64,000 bases of DNA, taken from an uncultured Clostridia bacterium. GTDB taxonomy: Bacteria; Bacillota; Clostridia; UBA1381. The DNA is taken from NCBI GenBank assembly GCA_934476075.1, contig CAKSNH010000011.1, positions 30,040 through 94,039 on the forward strand, in the 5' to 3' direction. A program made the translations under genes and the position numbers. Positions 53,346 to 62,430 of the stretch are shown here, piece by piece. The notes below the pieces were generated by a model that saw only the letters and a list, made by a program, of their open reading frames with translations, was not told the origin of the DNA and searched no databases. The first letter of the stretch is position 1; each line of letters opens with the position of its first letter.

Positions 53346-54185
53346 TTATATCATCGGCTTGTTTGCATCAAAATTTTCCGCAAGACCAAGAATTTTCTTA
53401 TCGTCCAAGCCAATAACTATCTCATTTGTTTTCTCGCTTAACTTAATACCGTCAATATAATTTGTGTTGTTGAATTCTCTGATTGCCTTTTCGCCGCCCG
53501 CATCTGACAAATTCTCAACCGACACAACCTCATCAACAACTACACCCAAAGTATTTTCATCATCAGACAAAACCAATACCATCTGCCTGTAAGCCTCTCT
53601 GTATATACTCTCGGTTTCTTCGATTAATTGAAGTATTCTCGGCATATAACGATTTTCGGCTTTTTCAAGAACTTCTCTTGCTTTATCATGTTCGCCGTTT
53701 TTAATACATTCTTCAATAATCTCTGCCGATTTGTGCAATTTTTCATGCGGCAGCAAAATTTGATTTAAGTGTGCATTTACAATATTGTGATTGCTTTCAT
53801 ATTTATCATACCAGCGACCGAATGCACATTGATGAGGGTCGGTTGTAAGAGTAAATTTTTCTCCCGCAGATGTACATCTTTTCAGTTCTGTTATCCAATT
53901 AATATGGTCATCTTTTCGTTTTTCCAAATTTTCCGCAAATTCCCTACATTCATCATCAACAGTCTTAACGCCGAAAGCCTTTCTCAAATCAAGCATAGGC
54001 ACTGTCAAATCACGGAGCATAAACACTCCGCTGATTATCGGATTGGCATTCGGTATTTTTTTGTATTTAGGCATCTGCATTATTGTTTTAACATATTTGC
54101 TGCTGATTGCATAAATATCACCTTCTATTTTGAAGGTAATTGACGGATAAATTATCTCGTCTACCATTTCTTCGGTCTGTTCCAT
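53346..54185 (-). CDS. CheW protein with inserted CZB zinc-binding domain
   Basis: 279 residues. The CheW fold is split: residues 16-72 (ITFKIEGDIYAISSKYVKTI, VFMLRDLTVPMLDLRKAFG) and 200-267 (QMVLVLSDDENTLGVVVDEV, YIDGIKLSEKTNEIVIGL). Between them, about 90-195, is a chemoreceptor zinc-binding domain with ligands H94 (DDHINW), C120 (QCAFGRWYDKY), H147 and H151 (PHEKLHKS). CZB zinc centres sense oxidants such as hypochlorite in chemoreceptors. No receptor, CheA or flagellar gene is in the window. Start has TTAGGAGG upstream. Confidence 0.85.
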   Translation of the reverse strand: MEQTEEMVDEIIYPSITFKIEGDIYAISSKYVKTIMQMPKYKKIPNANPIISGVFMLRDLTVPMLDLRKAFGVKTVDDECREFAENLEKRKDDHINWITELKRCTSAGEKFTLTTDPHQCAFGRWYDKYESNHNIVNAHLNQILLPHEKLHKSAEIIEECIKNGEHDKAREVLEKAENRYMPRILQLIEETESIYREAYRQMVLVLSDDENTLGVVVDEVVSVENLSDAGGEKAIREFNNTNYIDGIKLSEKTNEIVIGLDDKKILGLAENFDANKPMI

Positions 54186-54230
54186 GAATAAGTCCTCCTA
54201 ACATAAAATATCTTTGTATAAAGCCGAAAA

Positions 54231-54617
54231 TTACAGCTTACCGCCGCAAGAAGAACAGAATTTGCTTGTATCGGAATTAATAGTACCACATTCCTCACAT
54301 ATAACAGAATTTTTTGCCTCTGCAAACTGTCTTTTCAAATCATCTAATTCCGCTGCCAACTTATCCAAAGCATCGCATCTTTCACCTGCAAATCCCTCAA
54401 ATTCCACGCCGTCATTGTGTTGTTTATACACATACTTGCCGATTTCGACATATTCGTTTTTCATCTTGTTTTCAATTTCGTTCATTGCAAATTTAAGCTT
54501 TGTTTGTTCAATCAAAGCACTTGATTTCTGCACAACACTTTTTGTAACCTTTTCTGTTTCGTCAATAAATGTTGCCGCACCGTCTTTAACTTTTTGTGTA
54601 ATATTTTCGATATCCAT
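54231..54617 (-). CDS. coiled-coil protein with C-terminal zinc ribbon
   Basis: 128 residues. ATG 54617 lies 6 nt after GGAGA; an ATG at 54623 touches the site and is less likely. The first 95 residues are helical with an amphipathic N-terminus (ITQKVKDGAATFIDETEK) and a coiled coil. The end is a zinc ribbon, CEECGTINSDTSKFCSSCGGK. Proteins of this design are frequent and uncharacterised in Clostridia. It precedes the CheW-CZB gene by 45 nt and may be in the same transcript. Confidence 0.75.
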   Translation of the reverse strand: MDIENITQKVKDGAATFIDETEKVTKSVVQKSSALIEQTKLKFAMNEIENKMKNEYVEIGKYVYKQHNDGVEFEGFAGERCDALDKLAAELDDLKRQFAEAKNSVICEECGTINSDTSKFCSSCGGKL

Positions 54618-54639
54618 AATCATTCTCCTTTTTTCATAA

Positions 54640-54761
54640 AATTTATAATATTTTCAATCCGCAACACATTGCAGACGCCTATACATTTACTAATATTAAT
54701 ATATATTATAACCTATTAACACAAAAAAGGCAATTATTCTTTTTAAATTTTTGTATATTTT
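54640..54761. other. intergenic stretch, no gene
   Basis: AT-rich. A small stem CCGCAACACATTGCAGA (about 54659-54675) and TATAAT-like boxes read leftward are seen, but no clear promoter. Confidence 0.3.
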
Positions 54762-54821
54762 ATAAAAAAGCTTCTGATAGAAGCACCGCCTGCGGGCGTA
54801 GGATTAAGGTTGCATTTTTGA
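54762..54821 (+). repeat. dispersed 60-bp repeat, copy 2
   Basis: 54 of 60 bases match 31576-31635. This copy has a perfect hairpin GCTTC-TGATA-GAAGC before the CCGCC-TGCG-GGCG core and ends in ATTTTTGA. It is outside any gene, about 80 bp before the tRNA-Gly promoter. Confidence 0.75.
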
Positions 54822-54901
54822 CAAAGACTACATAGGAAAATCGAACATTAACGCAATATCTTTTATATCGTCAAAAAAATATAATTTTTTTCAAAAAACT
54901 A

Positions 54902-54930
54902 TTGACATATTGCCAGTCATATGCTAAAAT
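54902..54930 (+). promoter_or_regulatory. promoter of tRNA-Gly
   Basis: TTGACA (54902-54907), 17 bp, TAAAAT (54925-54930). Confidence 0.85.
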
Positions 54931-54944
54931 ATATTTTGTCAGTT

Positions 54945-55019
54945 GCGGGAGTGGCTCAGTGGTAGAGCGTCACCTTGCCAAGGTGAACGTCGCGAGTTCG
55001 AATCTCGTCTTCCGCTCCA
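54945..55019 (+). tRNA. tRNA-Gly (anticodon GCC)
   Basis: Complete cloverleaf: acceptor GCGGGAG/CTTCCGC with one G-U pair, anticodon stem TCACC/GGTGA with loop TTGCCAA, T-arm GAGTTCGAATCTC, discriminator T and encoded CCA (55017-55019). Confidence 0.96.
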
Positions 55020-55023
55020 TAAA

Positions 55024-55053
55024 ATGCACATACTTCGGTATGTGTATTTTTTT
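55024..55053 (+). terminator. terminator of tRNA-Gly
   Basis: A 10-bp stem with a TTCG tetraloop (CACATAC-TTCG-GTATGTG), then a T-run. Confidence 0.92.
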
Positions 55054-55104
55054 GTTTTGAAATATACTTTTTCTATAATAATATAAACTAATTTATAATA
55101 GTCT

Positions 55105-55143
55105 AAAAAAAGCAAGTCTTTATTAAAAAGACTTGCTTTTTTT
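55105..55143 (-). terminator. terminator of the small CxxC gene
   Basis: AAAGCAAGTCTTT with AAAGACTTGCTTT, with A- and T-runs at both ends; it touches the stop codon at 55143. Confidence 0.88.
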
Positions 55144-55307
55144 CATTGATTATCTTTCTGTAATTCCAATAAATTTGTACATGGTTCACCCGTTTTAAGG
55201 TTTATATGCTCCAATTTCAACGTTTCTTCCGGCGAAAATGATGCCCAATAAGCCGGCACAAGGTGAACAAATCCGCACACAGGACATTTGTAGAAATAAT
55301 TTTCCAT
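55143..55307 (-). CDS. 54-residue CxxC protein
   Basis: ATG 55307 is 7 nt after GGAGGG; TGA at 55145-55143. The peptide begins MENYFYKCPVCGFVHLVPAY and has one CPVC pair, a later His and a Cys (EPCTN), so one zinc site is possible. It continues with a charged helix and ends in LQKDNQ. It sits between the tRNA-Gly terminator and argS, on the argS strand, 33 nt after the argS stop. It is probably the last gene of the argS transcript. Function unknown. Confidence 0.7.
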   Translation of the reverse strand: MENYFYKCPVCGFVHLVPAYWASFSPEETLKLEHINLKTGEPCTNLLELQKDNQ

Positions 55308-55340
55308 TTACATTCCCTCCTATAAACTTAAATTTATTTA

Positions 55341-57038
55341 TTACATACTTTCAACAGTTTCAATTCCCAACAAACCTAATGCTGTCTTAATAACTTGTGA
55401 AGTTGCTTCAACAAGAGCCAGTCTTGCTTTCTTTGTATTTTCATCAACATCAGCTTTTAAAATCGGCTGTGAATTGTAGAACTTGTTAAATGTACGAGCA
55501 AGATTTGTAACATAACGATTAATATAGAACGGTTCATTCTTATCTGCCGCATCTTTTACCGCATCACCGAATGATGCCAAAGCAGTAACTAACGCATACT
55601 CATCATCTGATGTTGCATATGATAAATCAGCATCACTGTAATCAATTTCCGCACGGCGAAGGATACTCTTTGCACGGGCATAACTGTATTGTACATACGG
55701 AGCAGACTCACCCTCAAAGTCAAGCATATCGCCCCAGTCAAACACAATATCACGTTCTCTGCTGTTCTTTAAGAATGTATACAAAATAGCACCGATACCG
55801 ATTTTCTTAGCCACTTCATCTTTATTTTCCATGTTAGGATTGTTTTGTGCTATAATTTCGCCTGTCTTTTCTATTGATTCATTCAATACATCTTCAAGGA
55901 AAATTACATCGCCATGACGAGTGGACAATTTCTTATCGGCAAATTTAACCAAACCAAATCCGACATGATTACAATTATCCGCCCAATCATAGCCCATCTT
56001 TTTAAGCACGGTAAATATTTGTTTAAAGTGCAGTGCCTGCGGTGTACCGACAATATATATATTCTTATAGAAATGATAATTTCTTTGTCTGTAAATAGCA
56101 GCCGCAAGATCACGGGTAGCATAAATCGTAGCACCGTCCGACTTAACAATAATACACGGCGGCATATTGTATTCTTCAAGGTCAACAACCTTTGCATTGT
56201 CGCTTTCTGTAAGCAAACCTTTTTCTTCAAGAAGTTCAACCACTTCCGGCATTTTGTCGCTGTAAAAGCTTTCGCCTGCATAAGAATCAAACGAAATATT
56301 AAGCATATCATAAACACGCTTAAATTCGACCAAGCTTACATCTCTGAAATACTGCCACAATTCAGTAGTTTCCTTATCTCCGTCCTCCAATTTTTTGAAG
56401 TACATTCTTGCTTCATCGTCAAGTTCAGGCTGTTTTTCAACTTCATCATGGAATTTAACATATATTTTCAATAACTCCTTAATCGGGTCTTTGTCGATAA
56501 CTTCTTTATCTCCCCAACGTTTATACGCACAAATCAGCTTACCAAACTGAGTACCCCAATCACCCAAGTGATTAATTTTCACTGTTTCATAGCCTAAATG
56601 CTTATAAATTTTTTCAAGTGAATTACCTACCGCCGTTGAGAACAGATGTCCTATATGGAACGGCTTTGCGATATTTGGCGATGAAAATTCCACCAAAACG
56701 GTCTTTCCGTTTCCCATATCCGAAGAACCGTAATTTTCGCCTTGTTCTTTAATCGCTTTTATTATATCTTTTTCAAAAGCCGCACGGTTAAAGAAGAAGT
56801 TCAAATAACCGCCTGTTGCCTCTGCTTTGTCGATATATTCGTCAGCTGTAAATTTTTCAGCCAATTCCTTTGCAATAATCGGAGGAGCTTTTCTCATAAC
56901 CTTTGCAAGCGGAAAGCAAGGAAACGCCAAATCGCCCATTTTTTTATCAGGCGGAGTTTCAAGCGATGATGCTACTGTTTCACTGTCCAAACCTGACAAA
57001 TCACATAATTTATCTTTTATGTATTCTTTAAAATCCAT
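55341..57038 (-). CDS. argS: arginyl-tRNA synthetase
   Basis: 565 residues, normal length. Seen: the N-terminal Add-1 domain with PPDKKMGDLAFPCF, EFSSPNIAKPFHIGHLFST with HIGH, INHLGDWGTQFGKL, IVKSDGATIYATRDLAAAIYR, the canonical-KMSKS-free GFGLVKFADKKLSTRHGDVI that replaces it (KLSTR), and the C-terminal anticodon domain (APYVQYSYARAKSILRRAEI, ARTFNKFYNSQPI). It has its own promoter. ATG 57038 has AAGGAGA upstream. Confidence 0.97.
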   Translation of the reverse strand: MDFKEYIKDKLCDLSGLDSETVASSLETPPDKKMGDLAFPCFPLAKVMRKAPPIIAKELAEKFTADEYIDKAEATGGYLNFFFNRAAFEKDIIKAIKEQGENYGSSDMGNGKTVLVEFSSPNIAKPFHIGHLFSTAVGNSLEKIYKHLGYETVKINHLGDWGTQFGKLICAYKRWGDKEVIDKDPIKELLKIYVKFHDEVEKQPELDDEARMYFKKLEDGDKETTELWQYFRDVSLVEFKRVYDMLNISFDSYAGESFYSDKMPEVVELLEEKGLLTESDNAKVVDLEEYNMPPCIIVKSDGATIYATRDLAAAIYRQRNYHFYKNIYIVGTPQALHFKQIFTVLKKMGYDWADNCNHVGFGLVKFADKKLSTRHGDVIFLEDVLNESIEKTGEIIAQNNPNMENKDEVAKKIGIGAILYTFLKNSRERDIVFDWGDMLDFEGESAPYVQYSYARAKSILRRAEIDYSDADLSYATSDDEYALVTALASFGDAVKDAADKNEPFYINRYVTNLARTFNKFYNSQPILKADVDENTKKARLALVEATSQVIKTALGLLGIETVESM

Positions 57039-57077
57039 TTATATATCTCCTTAAAAAATTACTTATAATTATATTAA

Positions 57078-57106
57078 ATTATAACATGAACACACATCTT
57101 TTTCAA
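57078..57106 (-). promoter_or_regulatory. argS promoter
   Basis: Minus strand: TTGAAA (57106-57101), 17 bp, TATAAT (57083-57078). Confidence 0.8.
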
Positions 57107-57169
57107 CATTTTTTTAATAGGTATATAAAATTTGTGTATCAAAATATCTAAAATATCGAAAAATATTTC

Positions 57170-57198
57170 TTGACATACAGCACTTACTGTGATATAAT
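57170..57198 (+). promoter_or_regulatory. promoter of tRNA-Pro
   Basis: TTGACA (57170-57175), 17 bp, TATAAT (57193-57198): full consensus. Confidence 0.92.
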
Positions 57199-57210
57199 TA
57201 ACAATGTTAT

Positions 57211-57287
57211 CGGGATGTGGCTCAGTTTGGTAGAGCACTACGTTCGGGACGTAGGGGCCGCTGGTTCAAATCCAGTCATCCCGACCA
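57211..57287 (+). tRNA. tRNA-Pro (anticodon CGG)
   Basis: 77 nt: acceptor CGGGATG/CATCCCG, anticodon stem CTACG/CGTAG with loop TTCGGGA, T-arm CTGGTTCAAATCCAG, discriminator A and encoded CCA. Confidence 0.96.
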
Positions 57288-57315
57288 TATCGCTCATAAG
57301 GTGATTAATTTTGTG

Positions 57316-57341
57316 AACCGCTTGAAAAGGCGGTTTTTTTA
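57316..57341 (+). terminator. terminator of tRNA-Pro
   Basis: AACCGC with GCGGTT, then a T-run. The 100 bases after it (57342-57444) show no gene. Confidence 0.75.
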
Positions 57342-57444
57342 ATTTATAGGAAATTACGAAAACGCAACGACGAAAAATCAAAATGCACATTATTCCTATG
57401 TTCGCAAGCTGAGTTTATAATCAGATTTCCTTAATTTGGTCATA

Positions 57445-57483
57445 AAAAAATACCGAAAACACGTTGTTTTCGGTATTTTTTAT
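57445..57483 (-). terminator. terminator of the LRR gene
   Basis: A 15-bp stem (AAAAATACCGAAAAC with GTTTTCGGTATTTTT) around a 5-nt loop, with T-runs on both strands. Confidence 0.93.
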
Positions 57484-57487
57484 TGAA

Positions 57488-60400
57488 TTATTTTAATCCT
57501 TTTTCCAATTTAGCCGCATACGGAGTAAATATATCTCCGCTTCGCATATTCAGTCCGTCCCACAAAAAGACTTTAAAATAACAATTCTCTATACCAATAT
57601 CCGTTCCTACTCTCGTATAAACATTGATATTTTCATTCACGCCGCTCTTTAATATCTTTTCTGTAATAATTATTCTGCCAACCATTTCATTTGTGTATGA
57701 ATGATACGCAGCCACTATTATTGTAGCAGGCAAATCCTCGGTCAATTTGTTGGTTATTTTCAAAACCGCATTCATTTGTGCATTATCTTTTCCGTCTACA
57801 TACGGCGGTGTTGTAAATACCATATCACACTTCAAATTTCCTTCCGCAACCGTTACAACAACCTCAAACATAGCAGTTTTTGTTATATTTCCTTCTTCAT
57901 ACGATACTGTAATTACTTTATTTCCTGTACTTGAAAATTCTACACCTGATAATTTGTACTTTGAACTGTCAATAATCTCACTTTTTCCATTATCATATGT
58001 TGCAGTTATAACCATACCTGTCGCATCAAAATTTTCGTACTTGCCATCTCCAATTTCATAATATGTAGTTTTATCCGGCAGCGTTGTAATTTCTATCTTT
58101 TCTAATTTTCTCGGTTTTACATATATGGATATAGGATAAGTCTTACCGGCATATGTGAATATCAATGTCTGCAAGCCCGGCTTACTTGCATCATACCCAA
58201 CAACCTCATAATTTGTGATTATTTCCGGCTGTTTGCCATATGTACTGTTGAATTCTGCTGTCACTTCATATTTTGACCTGTCAAAATCTTCTCCGACAAT
58301 ATAGTCATATTCCACATCATTTTCTTTTCTTAACTCTCCGACTTTCTCTACCGAAATTGACTTCAGCGAATCAGATACTATCCAAATATCAAAATCTGCT
58401 GTTTTATCACTGTAATTTACAGTAATAAGCTTTCTTCCCAATGTTGAAGTATCAAATCCCTCCAAAATACACTCGTCTGATGACACAACACTTGATTTTC
58501 CGTTTGAATAATATGCCGTAACCACCATGCCTGTTAAATCAAACTCTGTATCAGATTGAAGATATGATAATTTTGCCGGGGGAATAACTTCTATTTTCTC
58601 AACATAAGGGTTTGCAACCATGACCTCAAATGTATCGGATTTATCCAAATATTCAACCGTAATTATTTTTTTACCCGGAGTTGAATCATATCCCGACAAT
58701 GAATATTCACCTTCCGCCAAAACCCTTGTTTCACCATTATCATAAGTAATGCTAACTGACATACCCGCAGGGTCAAATTCTTCACCCTCCTGATACACCC
58801 TCTTTGTCGGCAATATAATATTAATACTTGTAATAGCTCTGATTATACAATCGTAAGTATTCCATTTAGGTGTTGTATATCCTTTGTTCTCGGGCGCATA
58901 AATTACAAATCCCGATTTTGAGGTGCTGTCAAAAACCTTATCACCGAAATTTGTCGGTGCAGTACCGTTGAATGTGGCACTTGTCAAACTCGAACAGCCA
59001 TAAAATGCTTTTGAATTAACATCTGTAATTGTTGTCGGTATGCTCACTTTTTCAAGTGCCTTACAGCCTGTAAATGCCGATGAACCGATAACCGTCAAGC
59101 CTGTTTCAAGATTTACATTTTTTAGTGCCGCACAACTTGCGAATGCACTGTCACCAAACGATGTAACCGATGCAGGCACTGTTACGGTTTCCAGCGTCTT
59201 GCAGCCTTTGAACGCATTTTTACCTAATGTTGTAAGGTTTTTCGGCAAAGTCAGTGTAACAACTCCATTCCCCGAAAATGCACCGTCACCTATTGTATCC
59301 AATGTGCTTGGGAAATTAATCTCTGTCAATGCGGCTGTATTTGCAAACGCACCGTCATTTATTTTTTCCAATCCTTCCGGCAATGTTAGGTTCACCAATG
59401 CTTTACAGCCCGAAAAAGCATCGGAATCAATAGTTTTTGTTCCTTGTTTGATAACAACATCAGTCAGCACTTTACAATTTTCAAATGCCGACGGTGCTAT
59501 CGTTTCCATATTGCTTGACGTTGTCACCGTTTTCAATGACGCACAATTTAAAAAAGTTCCCTCACCGATAGTTTTAATTGTATCGGGCAATTCCAACGTG
59601 ATAAGTCCGCTCTTTTGGAATGCCGCATTTTCAAGTGTTGTCACACTTTCAGGAAACTCAATCTCTGTAAGATTTGTACACGATAAAAACGCATTAGACC
59701 CAACAGATATTAATGTATCGGGGAAATGAACCTTTTGTATTCCCGACTTTTCAAATACATTTGAATTTAGTCTTGTTATATTTGCATTAATCGTAACTTC
59801 GCCCAAACCTGCCGTACTCGAAAACGCTTTATCTCCTATTACAGTAACCGACTCCGGAATTACGAGATTAACAACCGCATCTTTTCCCGTTGCTTTTTCA
59901 AATGCAGATGCTTCAATCGTTTTAAGTCCGTCATTCAGCTCTATATCTGCAAGCGATGCACACGAAGTAAATGCGCCTGTTTTAATCGTTCTAAGTGACT
60001 GCGGCATAATAACCGCTGTAATTCCGGAACTTCCGAACGTATTTGTTTCCAAAGTATCGATATTCGCATTAATTGTAACCTTGCCCAAACCTTTTGTACT
60101 TGCAAATGCCGACTGTCCTATACTCGTCACACTTTCCGGAATAGTTATATCAAACGGTGTACTCTTATTTGTAGCTTTTTCAAATGCAGACTCCGCAATA
60201 GTTTCAAGTCCGTCATTAAATTCAATATTTGCAAGAGATGTACATGATGCAAATGCATTACTTCCTATTTTCTTCAAGCTGTCAGGAAATTTAACACTTG
60301 CAAGTGCCGTTGACGACAAGAATGTGTTCGGCTTTATTTCGGTTATAGCCGACTGTATATCCACACTCTTGATACCCGCCGTATTTGCAAACGCATATTC

Positions 60401-62227
60401 ATCAATACTTGTAACACTAGGCGGTATAATCAAATCAAACGGTGCAGCCTTGCTTGTCGCCTTTTGGAATACATTCTTTCCTATGCTCTCCAAACCGTTT
60501 TCCAGCGTTATACTTGTAATACCGCTACATCCGAAAAATGCCTCGTCATCAATATTTTTAACTCCGCCCAAAATTGTCAAATCAGTAATACTTGTACAGT
60601 TATAAAATGCCTGTGAACCGATAGACGTTACATTCCCCGGTATCGAAACATTTGCAAGCAATTTACAGCCGTAAAAAGTCTGCGGTTCAATAGACGGTAT
60701 TTTTGTCGGTATTTCTATTTTTGTCAAGGCCGCACAATTATAGAATGCCTTTTCGCCAATATATCCTATATCTGTCGAAAGCGTTAAATTAGCAAGACTT
60801 GTACAATCGCTGAATGTGCTCGGTCCGATATAGCTTACCGCACCCGGAATATCCGCACTAAGCATACCTTTACAGTTTGCAAACGCATATTCACCAATAC
60901 TGTCTACACTATGCGGAATAATAATACTGTCAAGTTTTGTACAGCCGTAAAACGCATACTCCCCAATCTTGCTTATGCCCTCAAACATTGTAGCTCTTTC
61001 AAGAGATGTACAGCCGTAAAATGCCTCTTTTGCAATTTCTTTACCCTTAAATGCAATCTGAAATTCTTTCAGTTTTGTACAGCCATAGAATGCCCGTTCA
61101 TTGATATATTCAAGCGATGCGGGCAAATCAATCTCCGTAAGACTTGTACAAGCATTAAACGTTCTTTCCGGTACTGTTTTGATGCTTTCCGGAATAACCG
61201 CCTTTACCATTGCTTTACATCCGTTAAATACATCAGTACCCAATGTACTTGTTCCATTAGGTATTTCAAACTGAGTATATGTCTGCGGTGCACTTGTTGC
61301 AAACAACGTCAGCGACTGACCGCTCAGTGTATCCGGAGTATCCGTTGCTGACGGCGATGCCGACGGTGACGCCGACGGTGACGCTGACGGAGATGGTGTC
61401 GGAGTTGCAACAGTATATGTTTTACCCAAAAGTGATGTACAGTTATAGAACGCATAGTCACCCAAGCTTACCAAGGCTTTCGGCAATTCCATATTTGCCA
61501 ATGCCGTACATGACCTGAATACCGCCTTATCAATAGTTGTAACAGTATCGGGTATATCAAAATCCACCAATTTAGCACACAATTCAAATGCCGAATCATG
61601 AATTGCAAGCAAGCCGTTAAACGCACTTACTTTTGCAAGCTTCGGACAGCTGTAAAACGCATGGTCATTAATCTCTTTCAAATTCGGTGAAAGAATAATT
61701 TCCTCCAAATTTTTCGCACCCGAAAAGGCATAAGGTCCGATATATACTACTGAGTTAGGTACTTCATATTTAACATTCGGACTTCCTGTCGGATACTGTA
61801 TAAGCGTAGTCTTGCTCTTATCATACAACGCACCTTCATGTGACGCATATTTCGGATTATCTTCGTCAACTGTAATATATGTAAGTGCCGTATTGGTAAA
61901 TGAACCCGGTGCAATCGATTCTATCGTCTTTGGGATACTGATTGTCTGCAACTTTGTACACTTTGAAAATCCGGCAACCTCATCATTTCCATCTTCATAG
62001 TCAATCGCTACCACTTCCGCACCCGACAACGTTTCCGGAATTACAATATCCGTAACTTTACCCGCAGTTGCAGTATTGTACCCCACTATTGTCAATTTAT
62101 TATCCGCACTCTTCAATACTCTGAAATCATCATATGTCGAGTACGCTTTTACCTGTGCGACAGGTATCACCAATATGTATGTAAATATCATAACCAAAGT
62201 GGTCAAATTCAGTATAAACTTCTTCAT
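57488..62227 (-). CDS. large secreted BspA-like leucine-rich-repeat protein with Ig-like domains
   Basis: 1,579 residues from ATG 62227 (GGGAGG 8 nt upstream); the in-frame extension upstream to 62413 lacks a ribosome binding site. Signal peptide (MKKFILNLTTLVMIFTYILV, then QVKA-Y). About 1,000 residues of LRR_5 (BspA/TpLRR) repeats follow, each about 23 residues, of the type I-G-x-x-A-F-x-x-C-x-x-L-x-x-I-x-I-P. A Pro/Ser/Ala linker interrupts them near residue 280. Four bacterial Ig-like group 3 domains follow (YDNGETRVLAEGEYSLSGYD, YYSNGKSSVVSSDECILEGF and others), then a C-terminal domain of about 110 residues. No LPxTG or SLH motif is seen, so the attachment is unknown. Likely role: surface adhesion or host interaction. 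Confidence 0.9.
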   Translation of the reverse strand: MKKFILNLTTLVMIFTYILVIPVAQVKAYSTYDDFRVLKSADNKLTIVGYNTATAGKVTDIVIPETLSGAEVVAIDYEDGNDEVAGFSKCTKLQTISIPKTIESIAPGSFTNTALTYITVDEDNPKYASHEGALYDKSKTTLIQYPTGSPNVKYEVPNSVVYIGPYAFSGAKNLEEIILSPNLKEINDHAFYSCPKLAKVSAFNGLLAIHDSAFELCAKLVDFDIPDTVTTIDKAVFRSCTALANMELPKALVSLGDYAFYNCTSLLGKTYTVATPTPSPSASPSASPSASPSATDTPDTLSGQSLTLFATSAPQTYTQFEIPNGTSTLGTDVFNGCKAMVKAVIPESIKTVPERTFNACTSLTEIDLPASLEYINERAFYGCTKLKEFQIAFKGKEIAKEAFYGCTSLERATMFEGISKIGEYAFYGCTKLDSIIIPHSVDSIGEYAFANCKGMLSADIPGAVSYIGPSTFSDCTSLANLTLSTDIGYIGEKAFYNCAALTKIEIPTKIPSIEPQTFYGCKLLANVSIPGNVTSIGSQAFYNCTSITDLTILGGVKNIDDEAFFGCSGITSITLENGLESIGKNVFQKATSKAAPFDLIIPPSVTSIDEYAFANTAGIKSVDIQSAITEIKPNTFLSSTALASVKFPDSLKKIGSNAFASCTSLANIEFNDGLETIAESAFEKATNKSTPFDITIPESVTSIGQSAFASTKGLGKVTINANIDTLETNTFGSSGITAVIMPQSLRTIKTGAFTSCASLADIELNDGLKTIEASAFEKATGKDAVVNLVIPESVTVIGDKAFSSTAGLGEVTINANITRLNSNVFEKSGIQKVHFPDTLISVGSNAFLSCTNLTEIEFPESVTTLENAAFQKSGLITLELPDTIKTIGEGTFLNCASLKTVTTSSNMETIAPSAFENCKVLTDVVIKQGTKTIDSDAFSGCKALVNLTLPEGLEKINDGAFANTAALTEINFPSTLDTIGDGAFSGNGVVTLTLPKNLTTLGKNAFKGCKTLETVTVPASVTSFGDSAFASCAALKNVNLETGLTVIGSSAFTGCKALEKVSIPTTITDVNSKAFYGCSSLTSATFNGTAPTNFGDKVFDSTSKSGFVIYAPENKGYTTPKWNTYDCIIRAITSINIILPTKRVYQEGEEFDPAGMSVSITYDNGETRVLAEGEYSLSGYDSTPGKKIITVEYLDKSDTFEVMVANPYVEKIEVIPPAKLSYLQSDTEFDLTGMVVTAYYSNGKSSVVSSDECILEGFDTSTLGRKLITVNYSDKTADFDIWIVSDSLKSISVEKVGELRKENDVEYDYIVGEDFDRSKYEVTAEFNSTYGKQPEIITNYEVVGYDASKPGLQTLIFTYAGKTYPISIYVKPRKLEKIEITTLPDKTTYYEIGDGKYENFDATGMVITATYDNGKSEIIDSSKYKLSGVEFSSTGNKVITVSYEEGNITKTAMFEVVVTVAEGNLKCDMVFTTPPYVDGKDNAQMNAVLKITNKLTEDLPATIIVAAYHSYTNEMVGRIIITEKILKSGVNENINVYTRVGTDIGIENCYFKVFLWDGLNMRSGDIFTPYAAKLEKGLK
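61344..61393 (-). repeat. Ser-Pro-Ser-Ala microsatellite in the LRR gene
   Basis: A tandem 12-bp unit of GACGGTGACGCC type (plus strand) encodes repeats of SPSA (ATPTPSPSASPSASPSASP), an extracellular linker prone to length change. Confidence 0.75.
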
Positions 62228-62371
62228 TTCCATACCCTCCCAGGTTGTATAATATCTAAAAATCACGCAAAAAAGCAAAAAAACTATATAATTAATTATT
62301 ATTATATCACAAAAAATAAATATAGTAAATAGAATATAATCACAATCAGTAAAAAAAATCGGTAAAATTAA
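62228..62371. other. intergenic region upstream of the LRR gene
   Basis: Very AT-rich, no gene. A leftward TTTACT-N17-TATAAT-like promoter is possible around 62290-62320. Confidence 0.35.
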
Positions 62372-62410
62372 CAAAAATAAAGCAGACAACCATTTGTACT
62401 GATTGTCTGC
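62372..62410 (-). terminator. terminator of the shell-protein gene
   Basis: GCAGACAA (62382-62389) with TTGTCTGC (62403-62410), then on the minus strand TTTATTTTTG. Confidence 0.85.
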
Positions 62411-62430
62411 CATTTTTCAATATTAAAATT

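Noticed and set aside
59040..59729. A 229-codon plus-strand frame opposite the LRR gene
   Set aside because: It mirrors the 23-residue LRR repeats on the other strand, has no ribosome binding site, and several similar shadows occur along the same gene.
57850..62100. Regular repeats that could be taken for a CRISPR array
   Set aside because: They are degenerate 69-bp coding repeats of a leucine-rich protein without identical repeats or unique spacers.
62228..62413. An N-terminal extension of the LRR protein
   Set aside because: It has two hydrophobic stretches before the real signal peptide, no ribosome binding site, and overlaps the terminator of the neighbouring gene.
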